A DNA stretch of 64,000 bases from Nocardioides sp. L-11A (GCA_029961745.1 CP124680.1:3844001-3908000), one strand, 5' to 3'; shown: positions 54,048 through 62,879, counted from the first letter of the stretch. Program-made: numbers and translations. The notes: generated by a model not told the origin, from the sequence alone.

Positions 54048-54374
54048 TCAGTGATCCTGGTTCTGCGGCTCGAGCGCAGCGATGAACTCGGCGTCCTTGT
54101 CGATCTCGCCCATCTTGGCGGCACCGCCGGGCGAGCCGAGGTCGTCGAAGAACTTCACGTTGGCGTCGTAGTAGTCCTTCCACTCCTCCGGGACGTCGTC
54201 CTCGTAGAAGATCGCCTCGACCGGGCAGACCGGCTCGCAGGCACCGCAGTCGACGCACTCGTCGGGGTGGATGTAGAGCATCCGCTTGCCCTCGTAGATG
54301 CAGTCGACCGGACACTCATCGACGCACGCACGGTCCTTAACATCGACGCACGGCTGCGAGATGATGTAGGTCAT
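54048..54374 (-). CDS. fdxA: Ferredoxin (7Fe type)
   Basis: 108 residues from ATG 54374, AGGAGGA 4 nt upstream. Motifs [19 protein letters not shown] and [18 protein letters not shown] give a [3Fe-4S]/[4Fe-4S] ferredoxin. Acidic C-terminus. Upstream of dapC in one operon, as in M. tuberculosis (Rv1177/Rv1178) and Streptomyces. Confidence 0.95.
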   Translation of the reverse strand: MTYIISQPCVDVKDRACVDECPVDCIYEGKRMLYIHPDECVDCGACEPVCPVEAIFYEDDVPEEWKDYYDANVKFFDDLGSPGGAAKMGEIDKDAEFIAALEPQNQDH

Positions 54375-54454
54375 CTGTTCCTCCTGGACCAGGACTAGCG
54401 GCAAAAGTCAGACACGAATGTGTTTCGTATCGGGGCCAGCCTAGTATCCCCGGC

Positions 54455-55432
54455 GTGCCCGACGCGCGCAGACCCCCGGATTCTGGACGCCATCTCCTCG
54501 GACCCCACGTCGTGGGCCAGCGGATCGTCGTCCGCCGGGTGCTGCGCGGGCGGACCGGACCGAGCGGCGGGCCGGCCTTCACCGACGTCCTCGGGACCTG
54601 CCTGGCGTGGGACGCCGACAGCTGCCTGGTCGAGCGGGCCGACGGCGAGAAGGTCCGGATCGCGCTGGCCGACGTCGTCTCCGGTAAGCCGGTGCCACCG
54701 CGCGCGCCGGCGCGGATGCGGGTGAGCTCCCGCGACGCCGAGGCCCACACCGCGGCGCTCTGGCCGGGCGTCGAGACCGCGCCGCTGGGCGCCTGGGTGT
54801 TGCGCAGCGAGACCCGGCCGTCTGGCCGGCTGCTCAAGCGCGCGAACTCCTGCCTGGCGATGGGCGATCCCGACCGTCCGGTCCCGGAGGCGCTCGCCAC
54901 CGTCGCCGCCTTCTACGCCGAGCGTGGCCGCGACCCGCTGGTCCAGGTCGAGACCGGCTCGGAGGTCGAGGCGGCCGTGGCCGCCGCGGGGTGGGCGCCG
55001 CTGGGCGTGGGCGACGCCGAGCTGTGGCTCGCCTCCGTGTCGCGGGTACGCCGGGCGCTGCCACCGTCCGCGACGGCACCGGCCACGCCGGTCGAGCTCT
55101 CCGTCACCGGCTCGCGCGCGGTCGTCAGCGCCGGCAGCGGGTGCGACCCCGTGGCCGAGGGGCACGCGGCGGTCGACGGCGACTGGGTCGGCCTGCACGG
55201 CGTCACGGTGGACCCGTCGTACCGTCGGCGCGGGCTGGGCGCCGCTGTCGTCGCGCGGCTGCTGGGCTGGGCGGCCGAGCAGGGCGCGCTGACCGCGTGG
55301 CTGCACGTCGAGGCCGAGAACCCCGGCGGGCAGGCGTTCTGGGAGCGGTTGGGCTTCGCGGCCCACCACAGCTGCCGCTACTACGTGCCGGGGGCGCCGA
55401 GCTCCGCGAGCGCCGGGCCGGTCAGCCGGTAG
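54455..55432 (+). CDS. GNAT-family N-acetyltransferase with N-terminal extension
   Basis: 325 residues from GTG 54455; TAGTAT ends 7 nt before it (leaderless likely). N-terminal 90 residues form a small beta domain (GPHVVGQRIVVRRVLRG) found in actinobacterial homologues next to fdxA; C-terminal GNAT with LHGVTVDPSYRRRGLGAAVVARL (acetyl-CoA loop). Substrate unknown. Its 3' end overlaps the convergent GNAT gene by 52 bp. Confidence 0.87.
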   Translation: MPDARRPPDSGRHLLGPHVVGQRIVVRRVLRGRTGPSGGPAFTDVLGTCLAWDADSCLVERADGEKVRIALADVVSGKPVPPRAPARMRVSSRDAEAHTAALWPGVETAPLGAWVLRSETRPSGRLLKRANSCLAMGDPDRPVPEALATVAAFYAERGRDPLVQVETGSEVEAAVAAAGWAPLGVGDAELWLASVSRVRRALPPSATAPATPVELSVTGSRAVVSAGSGCDPVAEGHAAVDGDWVGLHGVTVDPSYRRRGLGAAVVARLLGWAAEQGALTAWLHVEAENPGGQAFWERLGFAAHHSCRYYVPGAPSSASAGPVSR

Positions 55433-55890
55433 GTCGTCCACTCCTGCATCGGCCGGGCACCGAGGGCCTCGTAGAACTCGATCGACGGCGTGTTCCAGTC
55501 GAGCACGGCCCACTCGACGCGGCGGTACCCGCGGTCGACGGCGATCCGGGCGAGCGCGGTCAGCAGCGCCTTGCCCAGACCGCCCCCGCGCGCGGCCGGC
55601 TCGACGTACAGGTCCTCGAGGTAGATGCCCGGCACGCCGGTCCAGGTGGAGTAGGTGCGGAACCACAGCGCCATGCCGACGACGGCCCCCTCCGCGGAAT
55701 CGGCCACCAGGACCCGGGCGACCGCGTCGTCACCGAACACCCAGCGGTGGAGGTCGGCCTCGGTCGTCACGACGGCGTCGGGCTCGCGCTCGTACTCGGC
55801 GAGCGCCCGGATCAGCCGGAGGACGTCGGGGACGTCCGCCGGCGTCGCGGCGCGGACCCCGGCCGGCAGGCCGGGCCCGGCCTCAGCCAC
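55381..55890 (-). CDS. GNAT-family acetyltransferase (diamine/SSAT-like)
   Basis: 169 residues from GTG 55890, overlapping the cbs stop by 8 bp. Complete GNAT: GVPGIYLEDLYVEPAARGGGLGKALL (acetyl-CoA loop) and WAVLDWNTPSIEFYEALGA, the pattern of diamine N-acetyltransferases. Operon with cbs. Converges on the other GNAT with a 52-bp coding overlap. Confidence 0.9.
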   Translation of the reverse strand: MAEAGPGLPAGVRAATPADVPDVLRLIRALAEYEREPDAVVTTEADLHRWVFGDDAVARVLVADSAEGAVVGMALWFRTYSTWTGVPGIYLEDLYVEPAARGGGLGKALLTALARIAVDRGYRRVEWAVLDWNTPSIEFYEALGARPMQEWTTYRLTGPALAELGAPGT

Positions 55891-57274
55891 GGGCGAGGAA
55901 GTTGAGCAGGTCGTGCCGGGTCAGCACGCCGACCGGCTTGCCGTCCTCGTGCACCAGCACCGCGTCGGCCGACTCCAGCAGGGGTACGGCGGCGGTGGCG
56001 TCCTCGGTCGAGCCGATGGTCGGCAGGGCCGGCGACATGTGCAGCTCGACCGAGTCGGTCAGCTTGGCCTTGCCGGTGAACAGCGCGTCGAGCAGCGCTC
56101 GCTCGGAGACCGAGCCGGCGACCTCGGCCGCCACGATCGGCGGCTCCGCACGCACGACGGGCATCTGCGAGACGCCGTACTCCTGGAGGATCTGGACCGC
56201 CTCGGCGATCGTCTCGTTGGGGTGGGTGTGCACGAGAGCGGGCATGCCGACCGACTTGCTCCGCAGCACCTCACCGACGGTCTGGGCCGGCCGCGGCTGT
56301 CCGGTGCTGAAGCCGTACTGGGCCAGCCAGTCGTCGTTGAAGACCTTGCTGAGGTAGCCGCGGCCCGAGTCGGGCAGCAGCACGACGATGACGGCGTCGT
56401 TCCTCCCCTCGGCGGCGAGCTCCTGGGCGAGCTGGCGCGCGGCGAAGGCGGCCATGCCGGACGAGCCGCCGACGAGCATCTGCTCCTCGCGGGCGAGGCG
56501 GCGGGTGAAGGCGAAGGAGTCGGCGTCGGAGACCTCGATGATCCGGTCGGCCACGCCGCGGTCGTAGGTCTCGGGCCAGAAATCCTCACCCACGCCCTCG
56601 ACGAGATAGGGGCGGCCGGTGCCGCCGGAGTAGACCGAGCCGGCCGGGTCGGCCCCGACGACCTGCACGTCACCGTTCTGCTCCTTGAGGTAGCGACCGA
56701 TGCCGGAGATCGTGCCGCCGGTGCCGACGCCCGCGACGAAGTGCGTGATCCGACCCTCGGTCTGGCGCCACAGCTCGGGACCGGTCTCCTCGTAGTGGGA
56801 GCGCGGGTTGTGCGGGTTGGAGTACTGGTCGGGCTTCCAGGCTCCCGGCTGGTTGGCGAGCCGGTCGGACACGTTGTAGTAGGAGTCGGGGTGCTCGGGC
56901 GGGACCGCCGTCGGGCAGACGACCACCTCGGCGCCGTACGCCTTGAGCACGTTGCGCTTGTCCTCGCTGACCTTGTCGGGGCACACGAAGATGCAGTGGT
57001 AGCCCTTCTGCTGGGCCACCATCGCCAGCCCGACGCCGGTGTTGCCGGACGTCGGCTCGACGATCGTGCCGCCGGGCTGGAGCGCACCGGACGCCTCCGC
57101 GGCCTCGATCATGCGGGTGGCGATCCGGTCCTTCACGGAACCGCCGGGGTTGAGGTACTCGACCTTGGCCAGCACCAGCGGTCCGCCGTCGCCGTCGGGA
57201 AGGTCGAGGGAACGGTTGAGCCGGACCAGCGGGGTGTTGCCGATCAGCTGCAGCAGGGACTCCACGTACTCCAT
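55883..57274 (-). CDS. cbs: Cystathionine beta-synthase with CBS-pair regulatory domain
   Basis: 463 residues from ATG 57274. PLP domain with the lysine in NPGGSVKDR, TSGNTGVGL and GTGGTISGIGRYL, then two CBS motifs (about 340-400 and 410-460) as in full-length CBS rather than plain CysK. Makes cystathionine from homocysteine and serine. The message is likely leaderless (TACGGT 6 nt upstream). Confidence 0.93.
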   Translation of the reverse strand: MEYVESLLQLIGNTPLVRLNRSLDLPDGDGGPLVLAKVEYLNPGGSVKDRIATRMIEAAEASGALQPGGTIVEPTSGNTGVGLAMVAQQKGYHCIFVCPDKVSEDKRNVLKAYGAEVVVCPTAVPPEHPDSYYNVSDRLANQPGAWKPDQYSNPHNPRSHYEETGPELWRQTEGRITHFVAGVGTGGTISGIGRYLKEQNGDVQVVGADPAGSVYSGGTGRPYLVEGVGEDFWPETYDRGVADRIIEVSDADSFAFTRRLAREEQMLVGGSSGMAAFAARQLAQELAAEGRNDAVIVVLLPDSGRGYLSKVFNDDWLAQYGFSTGQPRPAQTVGEVLRSKSVGMPALVHTHPNETIAEAVQILQEYGVSQMPVVRAEPPIVAAEVAGSVSERALLDALFTGKAKLTDSVELHMSPALPTIGSTEDATAAVPLLESADAVLVHEDGKPVGVLTRHDLLNFLARG

Positions 57275-57311
57275 GGCCCCACCGTATCGGGGTCTCCGTA
57301 GGGTGGGGCCT
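57275..57311. promoter_or_regulatory. 37-bp divergent promoter, both sides leaderless
   Basis: GGCCCCACC (57275-57283) and GGTGGGGCC (57302-57310) form inverted arms. -10 boxes are TACGGT on the minus strand (57286-57281, 6 nt before the cbs ATG) and TAGGGT on the plus strand (57299-57304, 7 nt before GTG 57312). The two -10 boxes and start codons fit within 37 bp. Confidence 0.75.
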
Positions 57312-58331
57312 GTGAGCAAGGCGTCCGCAGCCCGCAAGCTCGCCGCCGCCGCGCTGTACGGCGGGGGCGGGCTCTCCGCCCTCGGCGCGGGCCTCTACGG
57401 CGTGCTCTCCGCGGAGGCGCGGCTCGCCCGCAAGACCATCGGCCCCGCTCGCGACGAGCCGCCGCCGGACGCGACCGGGTGGTACGGCCGCGGCCGCCCC
57501 GGCCCGGCCATCCGGATCGCCCTGCTCGGCGACTCCAGCGCGGCCGGCTACGGCGTGGAGCGGGTCGAGGAGACTCCGGGCGCGCTGATCGCCTCCGCCG
57601 TCGCCGAGCACGCCGACCGCCGGGTCTACCTGCGCGAGTTCTGCGTCGTCGGCGCGAAGTCCTCCGACCTCGCTGCCCAGGTCGACCGGGCGCTGCCGAT
57701 CGAGCCCGACGCCGCCGTCATCCTGATCGGCGGCAACGACGTCACCCACACCGTGCGGCCCTCGCACTCGGTGCGCTCGCTGTCCGACGGCGTACGCCGG
57801 CTGATCGGCGCGGGCGCGACCGTCGTCGTCGGCACCTGTCCCGACCTCGGCACCATCCAGCCGATCGCTCCCCCGCTGCGCCAGGTCGCGCGCGCCTGGT
57901 CGCGCCGGCTCGCCGCCGCGCAGACCATCGCCGTGGTCGAGGAGGGCGGCCGGACCGTCTCGCTCGGCGACATCCTCGGCCCGGAGTTCGCGGCGGCGCC
58001 CGCGCTGCTCTTCGGCCCCGACCAGTTCCACCCCTCCGCCCGGGGCTACCGGGCACTGGCCGGCGTCCTCGTCCCGTCGGTGCTCGCCGCGCTCGAGCAC
58101 GCGCCCGATGAGGCCGGACTGGAGGCCTACCGCGGCGAGGGCGTCCTGCCCGTCACCCGGGCCGCTGTCCAGGCCGTCAACGAACCCGGCACCGAGCTGG
58201 GCGGCACCGAGGTCGGCGGTCGCCGGGCCGGCGTCCGTGGCCTCTGGGTGGAGCTGCGGCACCGCCGCGGTCGCAAGCACGTCCCCGGCGAGGCGCCCGA
58301 GGAGCACGAGACCGCCCCGGATCCGGCCTGA
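57312..58331 (+). CDS. SGNH/GDSL-family hydrolase with N-terminal membrane segment
   Basis: 339 residues from GTG 57312. N-terminal hydrophobic segment (about 10-33). SGNH blocks: GDSSAAG (nucleophile Ser), the middle Gly region AKSSDL, GGNDVTH, and DQFHPSARGY (Asp and His). Esterase or lipase at the envelope; C-terminal 80 residues variable. Divergent from cbs; closed downstream by a 63-bp palindrome. Confidence 0.9.
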   Translation: MSKASAARKLAAAALYGGGGLSALGAGLYGVLSAEARLARKTIGPARDEPPPDATGWYGRGRPGPAIRIALLGDSSAAGYGVERVEETPGALIASAVAEHADRRVYLREFCVVGAKSSDLAAQVDRALPIEPDAAVILIGGNDVTHTVRPSHSVRSLSDGVRRLIGAGATVVVGTCPDLGTIQPIAPPLRQVARAWSRRLAAAQTIAVVEEGGRTVSLGDILGPEFAAAPALLFGPDQFHPSARGYRALAGVLVPSVLAALEHAPDEAGLEAYRGEGVLPVTRAAVQAVNEPGTELGGTEVGGRRAGVRGLWVELRHRRGRKHVPGEAPEEHETAPDPA

Positions 58332-58347
58332 GGCTGGTCCGGGTCTC

Positions 58348-58410
58348 CGGTTCAACTACCGAATTTGTCGTCTCCGGCGGCGGTTCACGACGAATTCGGT
58401 AGGTGAACCG
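58348..58410. repeat. 63-bp palindrome (23-17-23), copy A
   Basis: Arms 58348-58370 and 58388-58410 pair at 21 of 23 positions, loop 17 nt. The right arm (CGACGAATTCGGTAGGTGAA then CCG) is identical to that of copy B at 59561-59583. Confidence 0.88.
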
Positions 58411-58474
58411 CACCTCCGGGAGCAGCCTGTGGAGGAGCCCCCGGCGGGTACCCGGATTCGCCGATGCTGGGCGG

Positions 58475-59504
58475 ATGGATCTGGAGATCGACCGCAGCGA
58501 CATCGTGGTCCCGGTACGCGCCGACCCGTCGGGCCGCACCGGGCCGACGCCGGGGCAGGCGCGAGGACCCCGCTGGCGCCGTGCGAGCGGGCCGGGGCTG
58601 TTCGTGCCCTCGGAGGTGCCGGACAGCGAGTTCCAACGCATCGTCGAGGCGGTCGCCGGAGCGCCGGAAGGCTCGGCAGCCACGGGTTGGGCGGCCCTGC
58701 ACTGGCAGCAGGCACGGTGGTTCCCGGGCCGCACCGCTCGCGGCGATCCGCTTCCGGTGCCACTGGCGATCGGCGACTCGGCCCACCTGGCGCCACGCGC
58801 AGGGGTCCAGCTGTGGCGGGACTGGCTCTTCGAGGACGACATCGGCCGGTGGGACGGCCTGCCCATCACCCGGGCCGAGAGATCGGTCTGCGCCGCCGCG
58901 CTGCGGGCCCGCTCGCTCGAGGACACCGTCCGGGTCATCTGCATGGCGATGGCCGACGACCTCGTGAGCCTCGGCGAGATCCGCTCCTATGCAGCGCGGA
59001 TCAAGGGGAGGCCCCACACGCGGCGCCTCAACGCAGCGATCGATCTCTCCGACGAACCTCTGGTCGCCCCAGGAGGTCACCCTGCTGATGCGCTGGCGCG
59101 ATCAGCGAGCGGGGGCCCGCCTGCTCTGCAACCCGCCGATCTTCGACCTCCGCGGCAACCACCTGATGACACCGGACCTCCTCGACGCCGAGGCCGGGGT
59201 GATCGGGCAGTACGACGGGATCGTGCACGATCGGACGCGGGTACGCCGCCGCGACCTCGAGGTCGAGGAGCGGTGCCGGGGCCTCGGGCTCGAGGTGGTG
59301 ACCATGCTCTCGGCGGACCTGCGCGACCTGCGCTCGTTCGACGGCAGGCTGGCGACGGCGTACCGACGAGCGGGGCAGCGGCGCCCGACCCCGGAGTGGA
59401 CCCTCGACCAGCCCTGGTGGTGGATCGACACGTCGACCGTGGACCGACGGCGCGCCCTCGGCGACGAGGACCGGCGGATCTGGCTGCGGCGGCAGGTGGC
59501 GTGA
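58475..59504 (+). pseudogene. AbiEi/DUF559-like accessory gene with a frameshift
   Basis: ATG 58475 opens DLEIDRSDIVVPVRADPSG; the frame stays coding-like to DLSDEPL near 59061, then a jump is needed to WSPQEVTLLMRWRDQ, which continues to the stop at 59504 (ending WWWIDTSTVDRRRALGDEDRRIWLR). Loss of a TG dinucleotide (CTGTGG to CTGG) near 59057-59064 explains it. Restored length about 343 residues. I recall such proteins as common multicopy genes of Nocardioides, often called AbiEi antitoxin-like; the activity is unknown. It lies exactly between two copies of the palindrome. Confidence 0.75.
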
Positions 59505-59520
59505 GGTCGGTCGCGGCGCG

Positions 59521-59583
59521 CGGTTCACCTACCGGAATTGTCGCTCAGACCGCTCGGGGGCGACGAATTCGGTAGGTGAACCG
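59521..59583. repeat. 63-bp palindrome (23-17-23), copy B
   Basis: Arms 59521-59543 and 59561-59583 pair at 20 of 23 positions around a 17-nt loop. Same sequence family as copy A; 1.1 kb apart in direct orientation, bracketing the frameshifted gene. Confidence 0.88.
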
Positions 59584-59628
59584 AAAACACGACGGCCCCG
59601 ACCCACCGAGGTGGGCCGGGGCCGTCGT
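59584..59628 (-). terminator. Intrinsic terminator of the Bax-inhibitor gene
   Basis: On the minus strand a long stem (ACGACGGCCCC with its complement at 59589-59628, 4-nt tip) is followed by GTTTTC, a rare true T-run here. It lies 11 bp past the stop at 59640. Confidence 0.88.
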
Positions 59629-59639
59629 ACGACGAGAGG

Positions 59640-60479
59640 TCAGTCCTGCTGGAGGATCGCGAGGATGCGCAGCAGGTTGGTGTAGATCCAGACCAGGCTG
59701 ACGGTCATCGCGAACGACGCGCGCCACGACTCCCGCTCCGGGATGCCGTTGCGGACGCCCTGCTCGACGAAGTCGAAGTCCATGACCAGCATGAACACAC
59801 CGAGCACGAGGCCCGCGACCGCGAACAGCAGGCCCAGCGGACCGAAGCCGAACAGGCCGAGGTCGGCGCTGAACATGCTGAGGACGATCTCCATGAGGCC
59901 GAGGCCGACCATGCCGAACATCGCGGCCGTCACCATGGTGCGGAACTTGTTGCCGACCTGGATGTCGAAGAACTTGTACGCCGCCAGGGTGCCGGCGAAC
60001 GCGGCCATGGTGCCGAGGACGGCCTGCAGGACGATCGTGTCGCCGATGAAGGCGTCGAAGGTCTTGCTGATCGCGCCGAGGGCGACACCCTCGGCGGCGG
60101 CGAAGGCGAGCACGAGCGCCGGGCTGATCTGGCGCTTGAACGAGTTCACCAGGGACAGGACGAAGGCCAGGATGCCGCCGATGGCGGACGCGGCGTAGAG
60201 CGGGGCCAGGTCCTCGGCGACGTCGGCGCCCTCGATGGAGGGCGTGAGGATCCACGTCGCCGCCGCGGTGAGGAAGACGACGGCCAGCGTGATCGCGGTC
60301 GACTGGACGACCGAGTCGATGGTCATCCGGCCCTGGCGGGCGCCGGTGGGCGCCTCCGGGGCGGGGTAGCCGGGCTGCTGGTAGCCGCCGTACTGCGGCT
60401 CACCGAAGCCCTGGTAGGCAGCGGCTCCGGACCGGTTGAACTCCTCGGAGCGCCGGAACACCGGGTTGTTGCTCTGCAT
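59640..60479 (-). CDS. Bax inhibitor-1/YccA-like membrane protein
   Basis: 279 residues from ATG 60479, GGAGGAG 3 nt upstream. N-terminal 50 residues are polar and Gly/Tyr/Pro-rich; then seven transmembrane helices ending with the family Asp pair in MDFDFVEQG. BI-1/YccA proteins are pH-sensitive calcium leak channels or protease inhibitors; in bacteria the exact role is unclear. The upstream palindromes CACCTA-N5-TAGGTG (60532-60548) and GCAACGT-N4-ACGTTGC (60562-60579) may be operators. Confidence 0.9.
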   Translation of the reverse strand: MQSNNPVFRRSEEFNRSGAAAYQGFGEPQYGGYQQPGYPAPEAPTGARQGRMTIDSVVQSTAITLAVVFLTAAATWILTPSIEGADVAEDLAPLYAASAIGGILAFVLSLVNSFKRQISPALVLAFAAAEGVALGAISKTFDAFIGDTIVLQAVLGTMAAFAGTLAAYKFFDIQVGNKFRTMVTAAMFGMVGLGLMEIVLSMFSADLGLFGFGPLGLLFAVAGLVLGVFMLVMDFDFVEQGVRNGIPERESWRASFAMTVSLVWIYTNLLRILAILQQD

Positions 60480-60602
60480 GGTCTCCTCCGCAGGCTTGCG
60501 AGTCTGCCGGGCGCCCACGGCGGACGCCCTCCACCTACAGTCTAGGTGTCTCGATGCTGGTGCAACGTGCGGACGTTGCCAAAGGTTCCCGGACCGGCGA
60601 TC

Positions 60603-62120
60603 TCAGCGCCCCGTGATCCGGACCGCCACCTCCCGACCGGGTACGTCGGGCCGCACCTCGATCCGTCCGCCGGTGCCCGCCGTCCACTGCCCGCCGGTCA
60701 CCGTGACGTCGTACCCGGCGGGGTAGTGCAGGGGGCTGACGAAGATCTCGGTCGGGGCGTCGACGGCGTTGGAGCGGTACCGGTAGGAGAAGTCGCCGGT
60801 GCCGGCGTCGAAGGCCATCGCCAGCGGCGTGCCGGCGGTGGCCTGGGCGTAGGTGCGCACCAGGCGGCGCAGCTTGCCCTCCTTGACCGATCCGAAGTCG
60901 GTGTCGTCGCGGAACATGCCCTGCGCGTCGTCGGCGGTGGTGGGGTCCTGCCAGCGCTTGTAGGCCCAGTGGCTCCAGCCCATCAGGTTCTCGTCGGCGA
61001 CGGCGGCGTCGATCTCGATGGCGCGCAGGTTGTCGGTCGCGCCCCACTCGCTCATCATCGGCGCGGCCCCCATCGTGGCGGCCTGGGCGAGCGCGGTCGC
61101 CGTCCGCTCCCGGCTGAACCGCCAGCAGTTCTCGACCTTGCCGAACGGCAGGCCCTGGGACTCCAGGAAGACGTCCTGGCAGTAGTTGTGCCAGGAGTAG
61201 CCGAGCTGGTCCTCCCCCGCCATCGGCTCCAGGTACGTCGGCACCGGGCGCCCGGCGGCGAGCTGCTGCGGCTCCCACCACACGACATTGGCCGGATCGA
61301 CCTCGCGGATCGCCCGGGTGACCTTCTCGTACGCCGGCTGCAGCTCGCGTCGGTAGGAGCCGGGACAACCGTTGGTGAAGCAGGTCAGCCACTCCAGCCC
61401 CATCCACGGCTCGTTGATGAGGTCGTAGCCCATCAGGTGCGGCTGGTCCTTCCACCACTCCGCCGCGACCTGCCAGGCCCGCGCCCAGCCGTCGAGACCG
61501 CCGTGCCGGCCCGCCCAGAACTGGTCGAAGACGGCCGAGTTCTCGGGCGTCCAGTAGCCCATCGGGAAGGGCAGGTTGACCGGCGGCAGCAGGCCGAGCA
61601 GCGGCGGGCGGCGCAGCGCCCAGTCGGGCACCCCCTCGCCGCCGTACGTCTCGTGCCACTGGTCCTGGTGCATGTCGAGCTGCATCCAGATCCCCCGCTC
61701 GGCCAGCAGGTCCATGACCCGCTGCCAACCGTCGCGGTACGCCGGGTCGCCCACGCCCGGCGCGTCGGGGGTGATGCCGGCCCACAGGGTGCCGAGACGG
61801 GCACCGTTGAAGCCGTAGCGCTCCAGCCACCGCGCGTCGGCGATGGTGAAGCCCTCGGCGGTGTCCGGCGGGACGTAGGGGTCGAGCTTCCAGACCAGGT
61901 TGAAGCCGTGGACGATCACGACCCGGCCCCGCTCGTCGACCAGCCAGCGTCCCTGGCGCCGCAGCTGCGGCGGCGGGTCGTCCTGGCCGGCGGGTGCGAC
62001 CCGAGCAGGCGTCGTCGTCGCCGTAGCCGTGGCCGGGACGGCCGGGGTCGCGGTGGCGAGGACCCCCGCCACCAGTGCGGTCACGACCGCCAGCGGGATG
62101 GAACGTGTTCTACGGGGCAC
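60603..62120 (-). CDS. Secreted GH5 glycoside hydrolase, endoglycoceramidase-like
   Basis: 505 residues from GTG 62120. Signal peptide (about 1-35). (beta/alpha)8 barrel with acid/base Glu in LINEPWMG and nucleophile Glu in MMSEWGAT, and DMHQDQWHETYGGEGVPDWA, typical of endoglycosylceramidases of Rhodococcus and mycobacteria. A C-terminal beta-sandwich (about 420-505) with FVSPLHYPAGYDV. Cleaves the bond between oligosaccharide and ceramide in glycolipids, or a related steryl glycoside. Confidence 0.87.
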   Translation of the reverse strand: MPRRTRSIPLAVVTALVAGVLATATPAVPATATATTTPARVAPAGQDDPPPQLRRQGRWLVDERGRVVIVHGFNLVWKLDPYVPPDTAEGFTIADARWLERYGFNGARLGTLWAGITPDAPGVGDPAYRDGWQRVMDLLAERGIWMQLDMHQDQWHETYGGEGVPDWALRRPPLLGLLPPVNLPFPMGYWTPENSAVFDQFWAGRHGGLDGWARAWQVAAEWWKDQPHLMGYDLINEPWMGLEWLTCFTNGCPGSYRRELQPAYEKVTRAIREVDPANVVWWEPQQLAAGRPVPTYLEPMAGEDQLGYSWHNYCQDVFLESQGLPFGKVENCWRFSRERTATALAQAATMGAAPMMSEWGATDNLRAIEIDAAVADENLMGWSHWAYKRWQDPTTADDAQGMFRDDTDFGSVKEGKLRRLVRTYAQATAGTPLAMAFDAGTGDFSYRYRSNAVDAPTEIFVSPLHYPAGYDVTVTGGQWTAGTGGRIEVRPDVPGREVAVRITGR

Positions 62121-62158
62121 ATCCCATCAACGAGAACGACTGCCGAAAGTGACTCAGG

Positions 62159-62842
62159 TCACTTCACGCGGCGCAGTCGGACCACGGTGTCGCGCACGAG
62201 CAGCGGGCCGTCGGGCGTGACCTGCTCGCGGACCGGGGTGTCGGCGACCTCGACCTCCCACCCGCTCGCCGACCGGTCGGCGCCGAGGGTCTCGACGACG
62301 CGCTCGGGCTCGAACATCAGGCCCGGGCCGTGGTCGTGGCGGGCGCCGGTGGCGACGTCGTCGGGGTGATGGGCGGTCACGAGGAGTCGGCCGCCCGGGG
62401 CGACGGCGTCCGCGATGCCGCGGTAGACCGCGGCGAAGTCGGGCTGCGGGACGTGGAGGAAGCTGACGGAGACCAGGTCGAAGGTGTGCCGTCCCGCCGG
62501 GCGCGGGTCGGCGAGCGCGTCGTAGAAGCCGACCTTCAGCCGGTCGCCGACCCCCTCGTCCTCCGCATGCCGCGCCACCCGGGACAGGGCGACCTGCGAC
62601 ACGTCGACAGCGGTGACCTGCCAGCCCTGCTTCGCCAGCCACACGGCGTCGCCGCCCTCGCCGCAGGCCACGTCGAGCGCGGTCCCGGGGCTCAGGTCCG
62701 CGGTCTGCTCGACCAGCCGCTGGTTGGGCCGGCCGCTCCAGACGCGGTCGCTGCCGCCGTACCGCTCGTCCCAGAAGCCGGCGGTCAGGGCGTCGCGGAG
62801 CGCCTCGAGCGAGTGGTCGTGATCGTGGTCGTGACGGTGCAT
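62159..62842 (-). CDS. SAM-dependent methyltransferase, TehB/UbiE-like, His-rich N-terminus
   Basis: 227 residues from ATG 62842. N-terminus MHRHDHDHDHS is His/Asp-alternating, a possible metal-binding tail. SAM motif LDVACGEGGDAVWLAKQG and VDVSQVAL, then PGGRLLVTAHH. Close to the tellurite/thiopurine-type methyltransferases that act on metalloids or xenobiotics. Expressed from a MerR-type promoter and probably leaderless, which fits an inducible detoxification role. Confidence 0.87.
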   Translation of the reverse strand: MHRHDHDHDHSLEALRDALTAGFWDERYGGSDRVWSGRPNQRLVEQTADLSPGTALDVACGEGGDAVWLAKQGWQVTAVDVSQVALSRVARHAEDEGVGDRLKVGFYDALADPRPAGRHTFDLVSVSFLHVPQPDFAAVYRGIADAVAPGGRLLVTAHHPDDVATGARHDHGPGLMFEPERVVETLGADRSASGWEVEVADTPVREQVTPDGPLLVRDTVVRLRRVK

Positions 62843-62848
62843 GGCACC

Positions 62849-62879
62849 ACTGTCCCGCTTCAGGTGGACCTGAAGTCAA
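62849..62879 (-). promoter_or_regulatory. MerR-type 19-bp-spacer promoter with 18-bp palindrome
   Basis: On the minus strand -35 TTGACT (62879-62874), 19-bp spacer, -10 GACAGT (62854-62849), then 6 nt to the ATG. Spacer overlaps a perfect palindrome CTTCAGGT-GG-ACCTGAAG at 62858-62875. Geometry matches the soxR/MFS promoter at 17101 to within one base. Confidence 0.8.

Noticed and set aside
62813..62842. MHRHDHDHDH looked like a cloning tag
   Set aside because: Native: codons and flanks fit the genome and the natural promoter lies directly upstream.
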